Counted from the stretch's first letter, positions 35,401 through 47,770 are shown. The stretch is DNA of 64,000 bases from Carya illinoinensis (GCF_018687715.1 NC_056753.1:27095445-27159444); one strand, 5' to 3'. Numbers and translations: made by a program. Notes: generated by a model not told the origin, from the sequence alone.

Positions 35401-36980
35401 AAGCTTTTTCCACTTCCATATCTACCATTTCTGAACCTTCTACATATAAGCAAGCTTTAAAGCACCCTGGCTGGTGTAAAGCCATTGAACTTGAATTAAG
35501 AGCCATGGAACTTGAATTAAGTGCCTTAGAACAAAACAAAACTTGGGTTATCACTGACTTACCTCCTGGTAAACAACCTATTGATTGTAAATATGTTTAC
35601 AAAGTCAAGTTTAATTCTGATGGCTCCATTGAAAGACTGAAGGCAAGGCTGGTTGCCAAGGGTTTTACCCAAAAGAAAGGTGTAGACTACATCGAAACTT
35701 TTTCTCCAATGGCCAAACGCGTATGCTGCTTTCTGTAGCAGCAGTTAAAGGCTGGTTCTTGCATCAATTTGACGTCCACAATGCTTTTCTTCATGGTGAC
35801 TTGGATGAAGAAATTTATATGAAGAAACCTCCTGGCTACAACAAGGGTGCTCCTCATCAGGTATGCAAACTGGTCAAGAGTCTTTATGGCCTCAAATAGG
35901 TCTCAAGACAATGGTATTCTAAGTTCTCTACTTCCCTCATTGCTTTTGGTTTCCACCAATCAAAAGCAGATTACAGTCTCTTTACTAAGCTTGATGGCAC
36001 TGCTTTTACTGTCCTATTAGTATATGTTGATGATATTATTGTGGCTGGCAATTGCTCAACTTCCATTGACTCTCTCAAAAACTTTTTGCATACCCAATTT
36101 AAAATAAAGGATCTTGGATGTTTGCGTTATTTTTTGGGTTTGGAAGTTGCTAGATCCTCAAAAGGGATACATTTATCCCAAAGAAAGTATACTTTGGATA
36201 TACTTTCAGACTCGGGAACTCTTGGCTGTAAGCCACTCAAACTGCCCATTGAACAGAATTTCAAGTTGAACAAATCATCTGGACAGCCCCTGCCTGACCC
36301 TAGTACATATAGAAGACTCATTGGCCGGTTGTTGTATCTCACAATTACACGGCCAAATATTTCTTACGCTGTCCCGCTACTTTCTCAGTTCATGGATCAT
36401 CCCACCACCTCTCATTTTTCAACAGCTCACAAAGTGTTAAGATATCTGAAAAATTCTCCTGGTCAAGGCATTTTATTATCATCCACATCCTAGCTACAAC
36501 TTCAAGCATATTGTGATTCTGATTGGGCTTCGTGTCCGAACACCCATCGATCTAGAACGGGCTATTGCATTTTGCTTGGTAATTCTCTCATTTCTTGGAA
36601 GTCAAAGAAACAATCAGTGGTATCTCGATCTTCAGCTGAAGCTAAGTAATGTTTTATGGCAACAACTTGTTCTGAAATCACTTGGCTCAAATATCTCCTT
36701 GCTGACCTGCGGGTATCTCATCCACAACCTGCCTTGCTCTATTGTGACAATCAGGCAGCCCTTCACATTGCTGCAAATCCTGTTTTTCACCAAAGAACGA
36801 AGCATATAGAGTTAGATTGTCACCTCATTCGTGACAAGATCCAAGATGGCAGCATCACCACCTCTCACATTCCATCTCAACTTTAGTTGGTTGATATGTT
36901 CACAAAAGCTTTGCCTGCACATCTCCTTAATTTTCATTTATCCAAGATGGGAATAGTGAATCTCTATTCTCCATCTTGCA
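32424..36980 (+). pseudogene. Copia gag-pol polyprotein relic
   Basis: The gag starts MDDHADNSSD (32424) with DNYPTWSRAMRRALRAKNKL. Two zinc fingers follow (CTHCKITSHTLESC and CSHCHMSSHTVGKC, about 33288-33420). The protease motif is WIIDTGATDHM (Asp codon at 33729). The integrase has [24 protein letters not shown] and [10 protein letters not shown], giving the D, D, E residues. RT has [17 protein letters not shown], then LLVYVDDIIV at about 36017-36046. RNase H has [14 protein letters not shown] and [12 protein letters not shown]. Disabling changes include stops at 32771, 33168, 34430 and within LYGLK-stop near 35897. Frameshifts lie near 33047, 33900, 34780 and 35720. All enzymatic motifs survive, so decay came after a functional parent. 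Confidence 0.9.
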
Positions 36981-36986
36981 GGGGGC

Positions 36987-37324
36987 TATTACATAGTATA
37001 CGTCCAGCCCAAGTTCAAGATAATGCAGCCCAGAAACAAGCCCAAGCTTCCACTTCCTACTCGAGTGAAGATACCAAATATGAAAAAGGATAGCTTGTTA
37101 ACTTATTTTGTTTTAGATGCATTTTTATTATTTGTGTAATTTTCCTCAATAAACTGTATTTTCTATTTTTAGATGATTTAGTTTGTTAGAGAAAATGTGT
37201 ATAAATAGATCATGGCACTATACAGAAAACTTCAATTCTAATTTACAGGATTATACCCAGCATCCACACAGTGTGCTTCTCTGCCATTCCAGGCTCTTCT
37301 TCTCTTCGGTTTCGTTACCTTACA
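36987..37324 (+). repeat. Copia 3' LTR
   Basis: A 338-bp copy of the 5' LTR, preceded by the polypurine run GCAGGGGG and ending TTACCTTACA. Confidence 0.9.
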
Positions 37325-37449
37325 CGAACCATTACAACCAATATCTCAAAATAATGGTTGAAAAACTCCACCAAAAGAAAAAAATAAAATAAAACTTTCA
37401 AGTTGTAAAGAATTAAAGCACGTCAGGAGAAAAATAGAACTTTATTCAT

Positions 37450-37700
37450 AATCATCAACAAAAATGAATAATACATTGAGGAATCTCATGAATATCAATA
37501 TTCTTTACATTTAAGACCCTCAAATCATCTTCGCTTAAGGCATGAGCAGACTTGTTACAATCTCTCCCAATATGGTTCACTGACCATTGATAAAAAACTG
37601 CCAAATTCTCTATGATTTCTACTATAAACATGCCACAACAAGTATCATCAACTTGTTGCTTTTGAATCCTTTCAACAATAGATTTAAAATATTTAATTAT
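37450..37700 (-). pseudogene. RNase H-like fragment (LINE-derived)
   Basis: On the minus strand one reads SIVERIQKQQVDDTCCGMFI, then VFYQWSVNHIGRDCNKSAHAL. This has the layout of the RVT_3 RNase H C-terminus of plant LINE proteins (the R(E/D)xNxxAHxLA motif). It ends HEIPQCIIHFC and a stop near 37440. No other part of the element is recognisable nearby, because the copia insertion and decay separate it. Confidence 0.6.
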
Positions 37701-38404
37701 TTAATATCACATCACGAGATAATAAGAGACTGATTGACAACATCAGTCATCGTAGACATAGATCAACACGTATATGGAGAGTAGGTCGAACCGTGGAAGC
37801 TGAGGATTAGTACAAAAAAATGTCATATAGTCTATCATTTTCTTTTCTCATCTTTTGACGAATAATCAATGCCTCTTGATCATCCATTACTATTCTACAA
37901 TCTCTTAACAAGACAGACAAGAAAAACGAATGCATTTACAGATTAAATTTTTCAATAATGCTACCTTTTTTTTTCCTGTTGAACAATTACTCTAGTTAGG
38001 GGGCTCATATATAATATAAAATATGTGAGCCATGCATGCTAGAATACTATAAAATATTATTTTTTTAAAGTGATTGTACACACTCACAATTATAAATATC
38101 ATTTCTCTATATATATATACACGCACATACATAATACACATAATATATACGTATTGAACATACTGAACTAAAATGCAGTCCACAATGATCATCAAATTCA
38201 GAGAAGAGAGTAGATTATAATTTATAACTTATTGAAAAGCACATGGATCTACAGAATGTATTTATGACACATTTATAACATATAAGAGAAAGTACTGTAT
38301 AAGCTCAGTAATGCATGCAATTCCTCCAGCATTCTAATTCCTGAACATCTAGTTTAGACAGTGAAAGGGAAAGATGGGAGAGGAGAAAGAACGAGAGTAT
38401 TTAC

Positions 38405-38449
<45 letters not shown>

Positions 38450-39214
38450 ATGCTTTAGAGCGAGAGAGTGAAGAGGGGGGCTTGTAGGCGACTGGGGTGG
38501 GGGAGGGAGATCCTTAGTGGCTCATATAAAAATGGTGAACTCACTCGACCGGTTGTGAGCTTTTTCCTTCTATAGATTGAGGTAAAGGTTTTTCACTTTC
38601 GTAAAATTGATACCAAGAAATTTGAAATTTGGTACTTTCATCGATCTCCAATTAGAAAATTAATAAAAAAATTACTATATAATATTAGTATGTCATGTGT
38701 TAGTCTGTGATTAATTAAAATGGCATGACATTAGTACGTTAAGTGTCAATTCTCCATTATTTTCTAATCAGATATTGACAAAGTTATTTATTTTGAGTTT
38801 TTTTGAAATTCATATAATAATTTAGTGAAAGCTGATAACCTATATCTCGATTTTTAAAATTTGACTGCTGCAAGCTAGTTTAAACGTGAGTTGAGTTGCT
38901 CGGGTTGAAATCGACGCTTCATGGATTCGATACGAAAAAAGCCAGTCCAAATCGGTTTTATTGGGTACTAATGCGCAACTACCACCTACTTACACGTATT
39001 TAAGGAAACTTACGAGAAAAAATAATTAATTTATAACTATTTTACTTAAAATGAACAGTAGTTAAGTAAAATTAAAATTATTTTTCAATAAAATGACACA
39101 ATTACATTAATTAGTTTAAAACACTTATACGTGTTTTTATTTTTATTTTTTTGAAGAGCCGAAAGCCTCGTAAAGGAGATCCCATTTCTTATATATTGAA
39201 AAGGACTCACTTAT
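37701..39214. other. AT-rich intergenic DNA with a GA microsatellite
   Basis: A possible MITE end lies at 38040-38106 (TACAAATATCATTTCTC-like). A (GA)n tract occupies 38408-38448, and the rest is simple AT-rich sequence. No gene is supported. Confidence 0.4.
38408..38448. repeat. (GA)n microsatellite
   Basis: About 20 uninterrupted GA units, set in a wider GAGA-rich context to about 38475. Confidence 0.95.
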
Positions 39215-39305
39215 TGTGACGCTCCCAAATTCCGTTTGGGATCGGACGGACATTTGAAGCGTCGAGACATGCAACACAAGGTTACCTGCCCCCGTTCATG
39301 ACATA

Positions 39306-41627
39306 TGTGACGCCCCCAAATCCCCACGCACGGACACGGGAAAATTGAGACGTCTGGATGGTGACAACCCGGGTCATCACCCTAACGACGGGTGCCAAGT
39401 ATGTGCAAAAGCAAGATATGTGCACGAAGAAACACGCAGCGGATAACGAAAGCCATAACTAAGTACCAGAATCTTTTCTTAACGTAATACAAGTTGTTTA
39501 AAACATACCTAAATAAAATATTACAAAACACGAACATAGTTTTAAAATCAAATATAAAGCATAACATCAGCAACCCGGCGGAGCCGCATCCTCAGGCTCA
39601 GCCTCCTCCTCCTCCTCATCCTCAAAACCTGCACCAAAAGCTACGGAACCAAAAATGGTACCGCAGGTAAGTAAAACCTAAACATCACCAGATAAAAACA
39701 CATAGAACTCAAACAACATGCATGAAGTGATGCCTATGCGCAAAATCCATAAAACATAACTTTCCACACACGCCAAAAATCCCATTTGGCCCAAAAACAT
39801 ATCTTTTCCAAATATCACTCCAAAAGTCACATTTGGCCTTTATCCATCTCAAACCATTATCCATTTTATCCGTATGCACCATGACCTCCCCTAGGGGTCA
39901 TCCGCACACCCTGGCTCCAGTGCCACACCGCAGAGTACCACCACGCATGTGACACCTAACGAGCGATGCCCAGTTCCACGCCCCGCGTGTTCGTAGCCAA
40001 GCATCCTCTAGCCCTCGCCAGCGAAGGGCCACGGAGTCGGTGAGTAGAGCAATGCCCAGTTCCGCGCCTGGCGCATTCGTAGCCAAGCATCCCCTAGCCC
40101 TGCTCCCGTCGTCGCCCAGCGACAACCCAGGGGATGTCACTCAGTTTATTCCGCTCCCGAGTGACCAGAGGAGCTCCACCAAGATAATACCCATCCCGGC
40201 TTGGGGTCGTGATACACACGCACTCGTAAGTCCACTTATGCCAATAAACAGGCTTTTCACACTTAAACAAAAACACACGTGCATGCACCATGTAATGCCA
40301 TATCAATGCACAAAAATAACCAACCAACATAAATCAATAAAACAAGTAACTCCGTCCTCCATCCATCCGACCCCCGAACTCCTCGGACTCAGTCCGAAAT
40401 CAACCAACCAGCAGATAAATTATTGAAAGAGCAATATATATTTAAATCTGAAAATAGGGTTTGAAAAATACTTACGGCGCTATACGGTATTTTTAGAAAG
40501 CTCGCGGCGTTGCAAACGGCGGAGGAAGAGCAACGTAACAGTGTAATTTACACTGTTGCCGTGGGTAATAAATTACCCATTTTCGAACGGGGACAAATCA
40601 AGGCACGAAATTGATAGGGAATGGTCTTGAGATATTTATGAAGCTAAAGGAAACGAGTTTTGGCCGTGGGTGGTGGTGGAAATGGCGGTCGAAGGCCAAA
40701 AAGGGGCTGAACAGAGTTGAGCTCGTGGGAGCTGCTCCGGCAACGGATCGAGGCCGGAAATGGGTGGTTTAGGTCGGCAAGAGGTAGGGGAAGAAGCTGT
40801 GAAAAGATGGTGGCCAGAGGTGGTGCGACGGCGCCGGAAACGGTGAAAAACCGTATGGCTTGGAGGAGCTCGTGGCGGCTAACGGTGGCTTGGATGGAGG
40901 TGAAATTTGGTGGGGATGTTCACCGGTGAGACGGGAAGAAACCTGGGTGGGTGGTGTAGGCCACGCCACCGGCGAGTGGCGGTTCTGGGCTGCGAAAGCA
41001 ACCGGCGACAGGGGTAAAAACAGAGCAGGTGCAGCGACTTCCGGCGGCTCTCGAAGGCTAACGGCTGGTCCGATGGCTCTGAAAATTGGTGGGGATGATC
41101 TCTGGTGGAAAGGGAAGAGAATGGTGGTGACGGTGCACTAAACGGTGGCCGGACGGCGAAGAACTGGCCGGTCAAAGTGGCGGCGACGGGAATGAGAAAA
41201 AAGGGCAGATGTGCGTACGTGGGAGAGGAGGAAAACGGGAAGAAGAAGAAGAAGAAAAGAAAGAAGAAAAGAAAGAAAAGAAGAAAAGAAAAGGAAAAAG
41301 GGAAAAAGAAAAAGAAAAGAAAAGAAATGAGGTACAATCCTCACCTTTGGAGTCTAACAACTGATCCAACGAAAATAAGTTTAAAAGCAATAAAACTAAG
41401 AAAATATTTTAAACACAACGTAAAGCTAAAATATAATAATTAACTAGTAAAAACAAACTATTTAATTTTAAATCCAAAGACAAGCTAAAATAAATTAAAC
41501 AGCAATTTAAATTCAACAGCAATTAAAATCCAATTAAAATCCGATAATTTAAAATAAAAGAACTATTATATTAATTAAATTAAAATATTCCTTCAGTGAA
41601 AATACACGTAAAAAATGGGGTGTCACA
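39306..41627 (-). mobile_element. Nested gypsy-type solo LTR, TSD ACATA
   Basis: The element starts TGTGACGCCCCCAAAT and ends GGGGTGTCACA. It is flanked by perfect 5-bp repeats ACATA (39301-39305 and 41628-41632). The minus-strand reading starts TGTGACACCCC and ends GGGCGTCACA, similar to the block it interrupts. They also share the word CGCAGCGGATAA, so both probably belong to one family. It is 2322 bp without coding domains. A GGTGG-rich portion lies at 40660-41130 and a purine tract at 41230-41330. Confidence 0.8.
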
Positions 41628-42200
41628 ACATATAAGATGCAATGTTCCTAACATGCATCTAACATTATGCAATATTCGCAGCGGATAATTTTTTTCTTTA
41701 GCAATATTATGCACCAAATTGAAAATATCCCAAATGCTTAAAACATACTTCATACATAAAGACCCATTCAGTAGATCACAACACTAGTCCAAAATGGTTA
41801 TGATCCAAAAAATACTAAAGATGCAACTCCATTGTACAAGTAGTAATTTACGTTAACTACCATATTAACATTGACGTCGCACCGTCGCTTAGTCAACTGT
41901 GTCTAGTTGATCAGCTCCTGATTCTCCTTCAGGTCCTGTAACAAGATCTACCATTCAGGGAGAATGGTAGTTGGGACTACCAAAGTGAGATTTGATTACA
42001 AATCTCAGTAAGTTAACAAAAAACTTCCACACAAGCTAATGATGCATGCATGACAGTAAAAACATAAATGCATAATCAAATTCATAAGTAATTAAAGCAT
42101 AACTTGGCGTACAACATAGCATAATTGACATAACTTAAATTGAAACATGAACTGAACTTGACTTGACATGAACTTGATCTGAAACTTGACTTAACATGAA

Positions 42201-42499
42201 AAATACATACTGCACAGTTGTTGTGGCCCCATGTATTCTACATATAAATACATACTGCACAGTTGTTGTGGCCCCATGTATTCTACGTGTAAATACATAC
42301 TCCACAGTTGTTGTGGCCCCATGTATTCTACGCAAACTTGACTTAACATGAAAAATACATACTCCACAGTTGTTGTGGCTCCATGTATTCTACGTGTAAA
42401 TACATACTCCACAGTTGTTGTAGCCCCATGTATTCTACACATCACAATGCAGTTAAATACATACTCCACAATTGTTGTGGCCCCATGTATTCTACGTGT
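42201..42499. repeat. Minisatellite, 45-bp unit, six copies
   Basis: Units start with AAATACATACT at 42201, 42246, 42291, 42353, 42398 and 42455. Each continues CCACAGTTGTTGTGG and CCCCATGTATTCTAC. Spacing is 45 bp except where short inserts extend it to 62 and 57. Each unit carries a small inverted repeat (CCACA and TTGTGG). Degenerate units continue to about 42555. Apparent RIHGATTTVEYVF protein repeats are a by-product. Confidence 0.95.
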
Positions 42500-44982
42500 C
42501 ACAATTGCTGTGTGTCATGTAGTGTATGCATCACAATTGCTGTGACCCCATACATAAGTAATCAAGATGAAATATGACTGGAATACGAAAGGACTGAAGC
42601 TCTAACGTAGCATAACGTGACTTGAACATAACTTGAAATACATGACCAACTTGAGATAGAAATATCTCGTAACATGGCATAACATATAATAGACAACATA
42701 TTTAACATGACATACTTGCAACAGTGAATATTACATGACTTGACATACATGTAATAAATGGCATACTTAGCATGACGTACTTGTAAGGTACAGTAATACA
42801 TGACAGAATATATTATGTAACAAATAAAAATTGATGACAGAATAAATTCTGTATAATAGACAATTACGTGATAACTTGGCATGGCATAACATATATGATA
42901 ACACACATACATACACTGTAGTTCCTTTACTTAGCACACATACACAGTAGACTGCTAGTAAGTTAAAAGCTAACTTACCTCGATCTCCGCATTTCTTATA
43001 AAACTTCAAGTGCGACTACGAGGAATTGTAATTAGTGATTCTAAAAGTTAGAAATAAATCACTGATAATTTGAAATATGGAAAATGCTAACTTAAAGAGT
43101 AAAATTTTCATTTTACTCTCTACATGTGGGAAAATGACCGTTTTACCCATAACTTAAGGATTTTCCATACTAATTCCAAAAGTTTCCAAAATTTACATTT
43201 CTCATGTAAATTTTGTCCTAAACTTAAATATCAACTTAGAAAAATTTAAAACAAAACACAATTATGAAAAACACACTATGACCGAAACATCCATAGGCCA
43301 TTTCCCTTGATTTTTATTGCAATTCCTTCCAACTTCAAAACTCATGCCTAAACCAAAATTTTACAACAAATATCTTCCAATCCTAAATTCAAAACCATAC
43401 TTAAAACATCCATTTAGAAAAAGCTAATAATCAACACCAAACTTTTTTGTAAAAAGATCCAAGCACTTGAATTACAAGTTTTGACTTTAAATCAAAACAT
43501 CTCCAAGAATTTCAAAAATCAAATCTTACTTCTAACATATTCATAATATCATCCTAACATCAACCATGCTTTAAATCATCAAACTAAAGTCACAAAAATC
43601 ACAAAATAATATTTGGAGTTTTTAGTTTTACACTTAGTCCAAAAACAGAAACTTTTTCCTCAACTAGTTTTGATAAATCTCTTGATCTATGACTTATAAA
43701 TATATGATCTTCAAACCAAACCATCACATGGTTTAAAAAGATGTCCTAAAACATCTATAAGCTTCTAATTCAAGATCATATGGTTAGAAATTAACCAAAA
43801 CATAAATTTAGCCAAGAATATCCACACTTTGGCTTATTTGAATATCTTTTTGCATAAAATTTCATATCTTTGAAACTAATATCAAATATCTTCAAAATAA
43901 TAATATAACATGTATATAAGGTACTTAGGATCCTCCAATAAAATTATTAAAGTCATTAGAATAGGTTTAGACCACCAAAGAGTTAAACTTTCTCAAAACA
44001 GAAACTGTTTTTCTTCTTCCAGTTTCTAAGTTTCTAAATTTAAGAAAATCTTTCATCAAAACCTTTAATCATGCAAAAATCCTCAACAAATAGTCACATA
44101 TACATGTTAACAATACTCCATAAAAATTTCGGACCAATATCTATCCATTAGCTTGGTCAAAAACTCCAAACTATAACATATTCTCCAGTTTATCTCCCAG
44201 AATGACCTTTCTATAGTTTACACAATATTTGATTGACCAAATGATCTTCAAATGGGGAAAATAAGATATCAATATAAACTAGACTAAAAAAGGAACAACT
44301 TATATGAAGGAGACTTTATGATAAAACACTTACAACAGCTTCGAAATGGGCGTGCAAAAGACCTCCTAAAAGCTGTCTGAGAGAGAGTGTTTGATATTCT
44401 TTCAATGGAAAGTGTAAATGAAGATAATTTCGTGGGGAGAGGTGGCTGGAGATACTTATGGATGAGATATGGAAGAGATGAGGCTGGAGTTGAGAGTTGA
44501 GTGTAGTTTTCTCCTACCCAAAATATCTATAAAAGATTATCTCATAATATTCTATCCAATAGTATCTACAAAAAATCAACTTAAGATATTTTTATCTAAT
44601 AATATCTATAAAAATCAACTCAAAATATTTTTATCCAATAATATTCATGAAAATTACCTCAAGATATTTCTTTTTATCCAATAATATCTACAGTTTTGAA
44701 CAGACGTTTTGACCGAAAATATGAAAAAATGTTATTGCGCCATAAGATTTTAAATAACCCTCCGAGTCTAATGGCACAAACCATAATACATTTTGACACT
44801 TCTAACTATCTCCAATAATCAAAAACACACTTCTGATACCATAGTAAATAATAACACTAACTATATAGTTAGACAAAAACCTATACGATTAATGGATTCG
44901 TGAAAACTTATGGAGTTTTCACGAGGTTCCTAAAGTTAATAGAAATTTCACAATTAAATTTCTAGTGGGCTGTTACATTTAT

Positions 44983-46019
44983 GATGGACGAAAACCATAC
45001 AACAAGCCAAACCTTTGGGATGATTACAAAAACAACAAAAAATGATAAAAAAAAAAGATCAATCTATAACAAAAAATGATCTTCGAATATATGCCGTGCC
45101 TATTTTGTCCAATCTGAACAACTCTTTTGTTAGGAGCGGCAGTTGAGAACTTACCTCATAAAACTTTTTCTCACCAAATGATCCTCTTTGAGCTAACGAA
45201 TCCGCTACCTTATTGCTTTCTCTATATAAGTGGTGAATTGAAAAGATCCATCCCACAATCAAGTCTTTCAACTGATCTAAAAAATCCCACAAATACCACA
45301 CTGTACATCTATTCTTCAACACCCACTTAACAACTACCTCTGAATGACATTCTATTTCAACATTTGAGAAACCCATATGCTTGTATATCCTTTTGTTTTG
45401 TAGACATGTTTTATATTTGTGTTTTTCTGAGGTTGCAAAATTATCAATGGTCACCAATGTGAGAGATTTGATTTATTTCTCAATGATTATCAATTCGAGT
45501 CATTTCAAAATTATTGGAAGTTTATCTAACTATTAACTTCAGGATCTTGTGAGATTAATCGAGGTGCGAGCAAGTTGGTCCAAACACATACGGATATAAA
45601 AAAGATATTATCAATTTATGAATTAGTGTGGTTGAAATTCCACCTTTTAACTATATGTTTTACATCATCATGTCACATATCTTAAAAGTTTTTTTTATCA
45701 CTATATTTTAAGGGTTTAGTTCTAAATTTCTCAGTATCGTTATGGATTCATTTAAATCCTTCTCGAATAGGAAAATTATATAAATTATATCCATCCTTTT
45801 TTTATTTTAATATGGTGAATTAATATTGACTATCAACTTTTAATTCTTTCTTTGAAACAAAGGATGATTCGATAAAGATGAAAAATACAATATTCTATAT
45901 AATAAAATAAAATTGAGATAAAGAAATTAATTTTTTTTATATGGATCATATATTCACTTACTTTTTTTTTTTAATAAGTGTGTGATGTATGTACACTCTA
46001 TAGTTATAAATATCATATC
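44983..46019. other. Intergenic DNA with one LINE fragment
   Basis: Apart from the RNase H fragment at 45059-45457 the region is AT-rich and shows no gene. Confidence 0.4.
45059..45457 (-). pseudogene. RNase H-like domain fragment (RVT_3, LINE-derived)
   Basis: A 132-codon open stretch reads GFSNVEIECHSEVVVKWVL, then LYRESNKVADSLAQRGSF. These are the ExDS-like and REgNxvADxLA parts of plant LINE RNase H domains, with the Asp of the first motif replaced by His. It lacks the N-terminal strand and everything upstream. It is probably the 3' remnant of an antisense LINE rather than a host gene. Confidence 0.6.
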
Positions 46020-46145
46020 TTGAATAATACTAGATATAATTATGGATTATGCAAGCGCTGTGCACTTATTTTAAAAAATAGTAAAATCCACTATTAAAAA
46101 AAATTAATTTTTTATGTGAATCTTATAAATATTATTTCTCAATTA
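46020..46145. mobile_element. MITE family A (copy 2, diverged)
   Basis: It follows the family plan (AATAATACTAGATATAATTA, then GCAAGCGCTGTGCA, ending TATAAATATTATTTCTC), with several differences from copies at 8735 and 47581. Confidence 0.4.
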
Positions 46146-46346
46146 GAAAACTTCCTAACATGCAAGGATGCTATTATATTTTGTTTTGATGCCTTTAAAA
46201 ATAAAAGTATCTCACCGAGAATGGATATTGAAAAGAATAATATTAGTATGTCCTCTTATTTTATCCACTCAATTTAATCACTTATGTATTTAATTTTTTT
46301 TCAAGTTTTTTTTTTATTTACTAATTAAGGAAATGATTATTAGTAT

Positions 46347-47444
46347 AGAACTGCTTTGGAGCGGTCCGGCTGTTTTTAAGGGAATAGCAGCCACCAATTG
46401 TATGCTTCCACATCATTGATTCCACAAAATTAACGTGAGCATCATCACATTCCTGCAAAGCACCTGCACTTCAAAATTTTTGCCTAGCAAGACCACCATC
46501 ACTAGCCACGGTGCCATTTTCTCTCGCAAGACTCCACCACGGACAAAAACAGAGCCATCCTTATCCAACTTCGCAAGCCACACATCTTGCTTTCACCACC
46601 TCAAGCCACCATACAGATCATCTTTCTCGTAGCCCAACGACTGTGAGTCATGAAGAAACAACCGGTAGACAACCAGCCCCTTCCATAAACTGCAACCACC
46701 CAAACGCATGGCATCCACTACAGCCATACAAAACACACGGCATCAAGCTGCCAGCCCCAGTTTCCCTCCATGCCTCAACCGAGCAGAACTCTGTTTTTGG
46801 CCTTCAGAGCAAAGCAGCCAATGGTAAAACACCACCCAGTCTACAGTGGGTACTCTACGCATGGAACACCTCTGATTTTGCTATTAAAAACAGAGCACAA
46901 CCAGTTTCTTCCCTTCCATTCTCTCTCTAGCTTTCGCTCCTCTTTCTCTTTCTATTTCTCTCGCTGCTTTTTTTTCTAAAAGGATTTGACGACGACGAGT
47001 TTTGGCTACCACCTGAGTTTCTCGCCGATCACAACTTGGCCACTGACAAGAATAATAACTGAAAGAGCGAAGGTAATGGGTTCTGCTCCGACACTGAGGC
47101 GACGACATCTTTGTTCCCCTTTAGTTTCCCTATGGATTTGGCTCTTTTGGTACTTCATCGGATCTCGGTTCTCCAATGGAGGCTTCGAGAAGCTGCGATG
47201 GGCTGGGGGCTAGAGACTTTGAGAGCGGGGCTGTGACACTGGATCACAAGATGAGGGGGGCTGAAGGCTTCGAGGAGCTGGACGCTGGATCAGGAGATGA
47301 GAGGTTTAGCAAAGGAGATGAGGGTCTGGCGATCTCCTACGATGCAGTCCAATTATATTTTTCAATGGACCGCCTACGTGGCAATCAGTTATTGGTGGGC
47401 TGTTTTTTATAACTGTACAGACAGACCGATTTTAAGATTTTCTC
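46347..47444. mobile_element. MULE-like non-autonomous transposon, 10-bp TSD
   Basis: Perfect 10-bp direct repeats TTATTAGTAT (46337-46346 and 47445-47454) border the element. Its ends are imperfect inverted repeats containing CGGTC(C/T)G(G/T)CTGT and further in CAGCC(C)ACCAAT. Ten-base targets suggest the Mutator superfamily. The interior (46435-47390) is GC-rich and gene-like, with CCACC runs, a TC-rich leader-like segment and a GGCTTCGAG-containing part, but no recognisable domain. No transposase is encoded. Confidence 0.65.
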
Positions 47445-47580
47445 TTATTAGTATATTAGTATTTTTTTAATTTTTAAAAAATATTTGAAACAAAAAACAA
47501 ATAAAAAGAAAAATACAATTTGTAGTAAAGCGCATAACAAGTAGACAAATTGATAGGTATTATAGCACTACCTGATTTAT

Positions 47581-47770
47581 TTTAAAAGAGCAATGTTATA
47601 TACAGTCGTAGAATTGTAAACGCCGCGCAATCGTTTTGAAAAAAAGTAAAGTCCACGATTAAAAAGTTAGTTTTTTTTTCATATGAGTTTCATATTAATT
47701 CATTTTTTTCAAAATGACTACATATTATTTGTACAATCACGATTACAAATATCATTTTTCATTTTAAAAA
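47581..47770. mobile_element. MITE family A (copy 3), upstream of BLISTER
   Basis: Close relative of the 8735 copy: AGCAATGTTATATACAG, then AAACGCCGCGCAATCG, then TACAAATATCATTTTTC at the right. It sits about 630 bp upstream of the BLISTER start codon, so it could affect the promoter. Confidence 0.6.

Larger units (their letters stand above)
32071..37324 (+). mobile_element. Ty1/copia LTR retrotransposon, structurally complete
   Basis: The 5' LTR (32071-32394) and 3' LTR (36987-37324) share the same start (TATTAC(G/A)TAGTATACGTCC) and end (TTCGTTACCTTACA). The flanks CGTAC (32066-32070) and CGAAC (37325-37329) are a probable 5-bp target duplication with one change. A primer site TGGTATTGTGAGCC follows the 5' LTR and a GCAGGGGG purine run precedes the 3' LTR. 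The order gag, protease, integrase, RT, RNase H identifies copia. The gag type (Retrotran_gag_3-like, two zinc fingers) suggests the Ale/Retrofit side of the family, which is an inference. Confidence 0.92.
39215..44977 (-). mobile_element. Gypsy-type LTR-like block, interrupted by a second LTR
   Basis: The block begins TGTGACGCTCCCAAA and ends GGGCTGTTACA. On the minus strand it therefore runs from TGTAACAGCCC to GGGAGCGTCACA, a common gypsy LTR style. The flanks CTTAT (39210-39214) and TTTAT (44978-44982) match at four of five bases. Without the nested insertion it is about 3.4 kb. It holds a 45-bp minisatellite and AT-rich DNA but no gag or pol, so it is a solo LTR or a non-coding derivative. 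A TGGTATCAG-like primer word near 44841 (minus strand) is unexplained. Confidence 0.5.

Noticed and set aside
41105..41443. Lys/Arg-rich protein
   Set aside because: A purine tract inside the nested solo LTR; no non-repetitive part looks coding.
42191..42502. Protein with RIHGATTTVEYVF repeats, or a CRISPR-like array
   Set aside because: It is a 45-bp minisatellite with no unique spacers in a plant genome; the frame follows because 45 is divisible by 3.
44833..44977. TRIM on the minus strand with the primer word TGGTATCAG
   Set aside because: A second LTR matching 44842-44977 was not found at the lower-coordinate side, so I kept the solo-LTR reading.
46511..46930. 139-codon frame as a host gene
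   Set aside because: It lies inside the MULE-like element, has no domain, and its start is arbitrary. A captured gene fragment remains possible.
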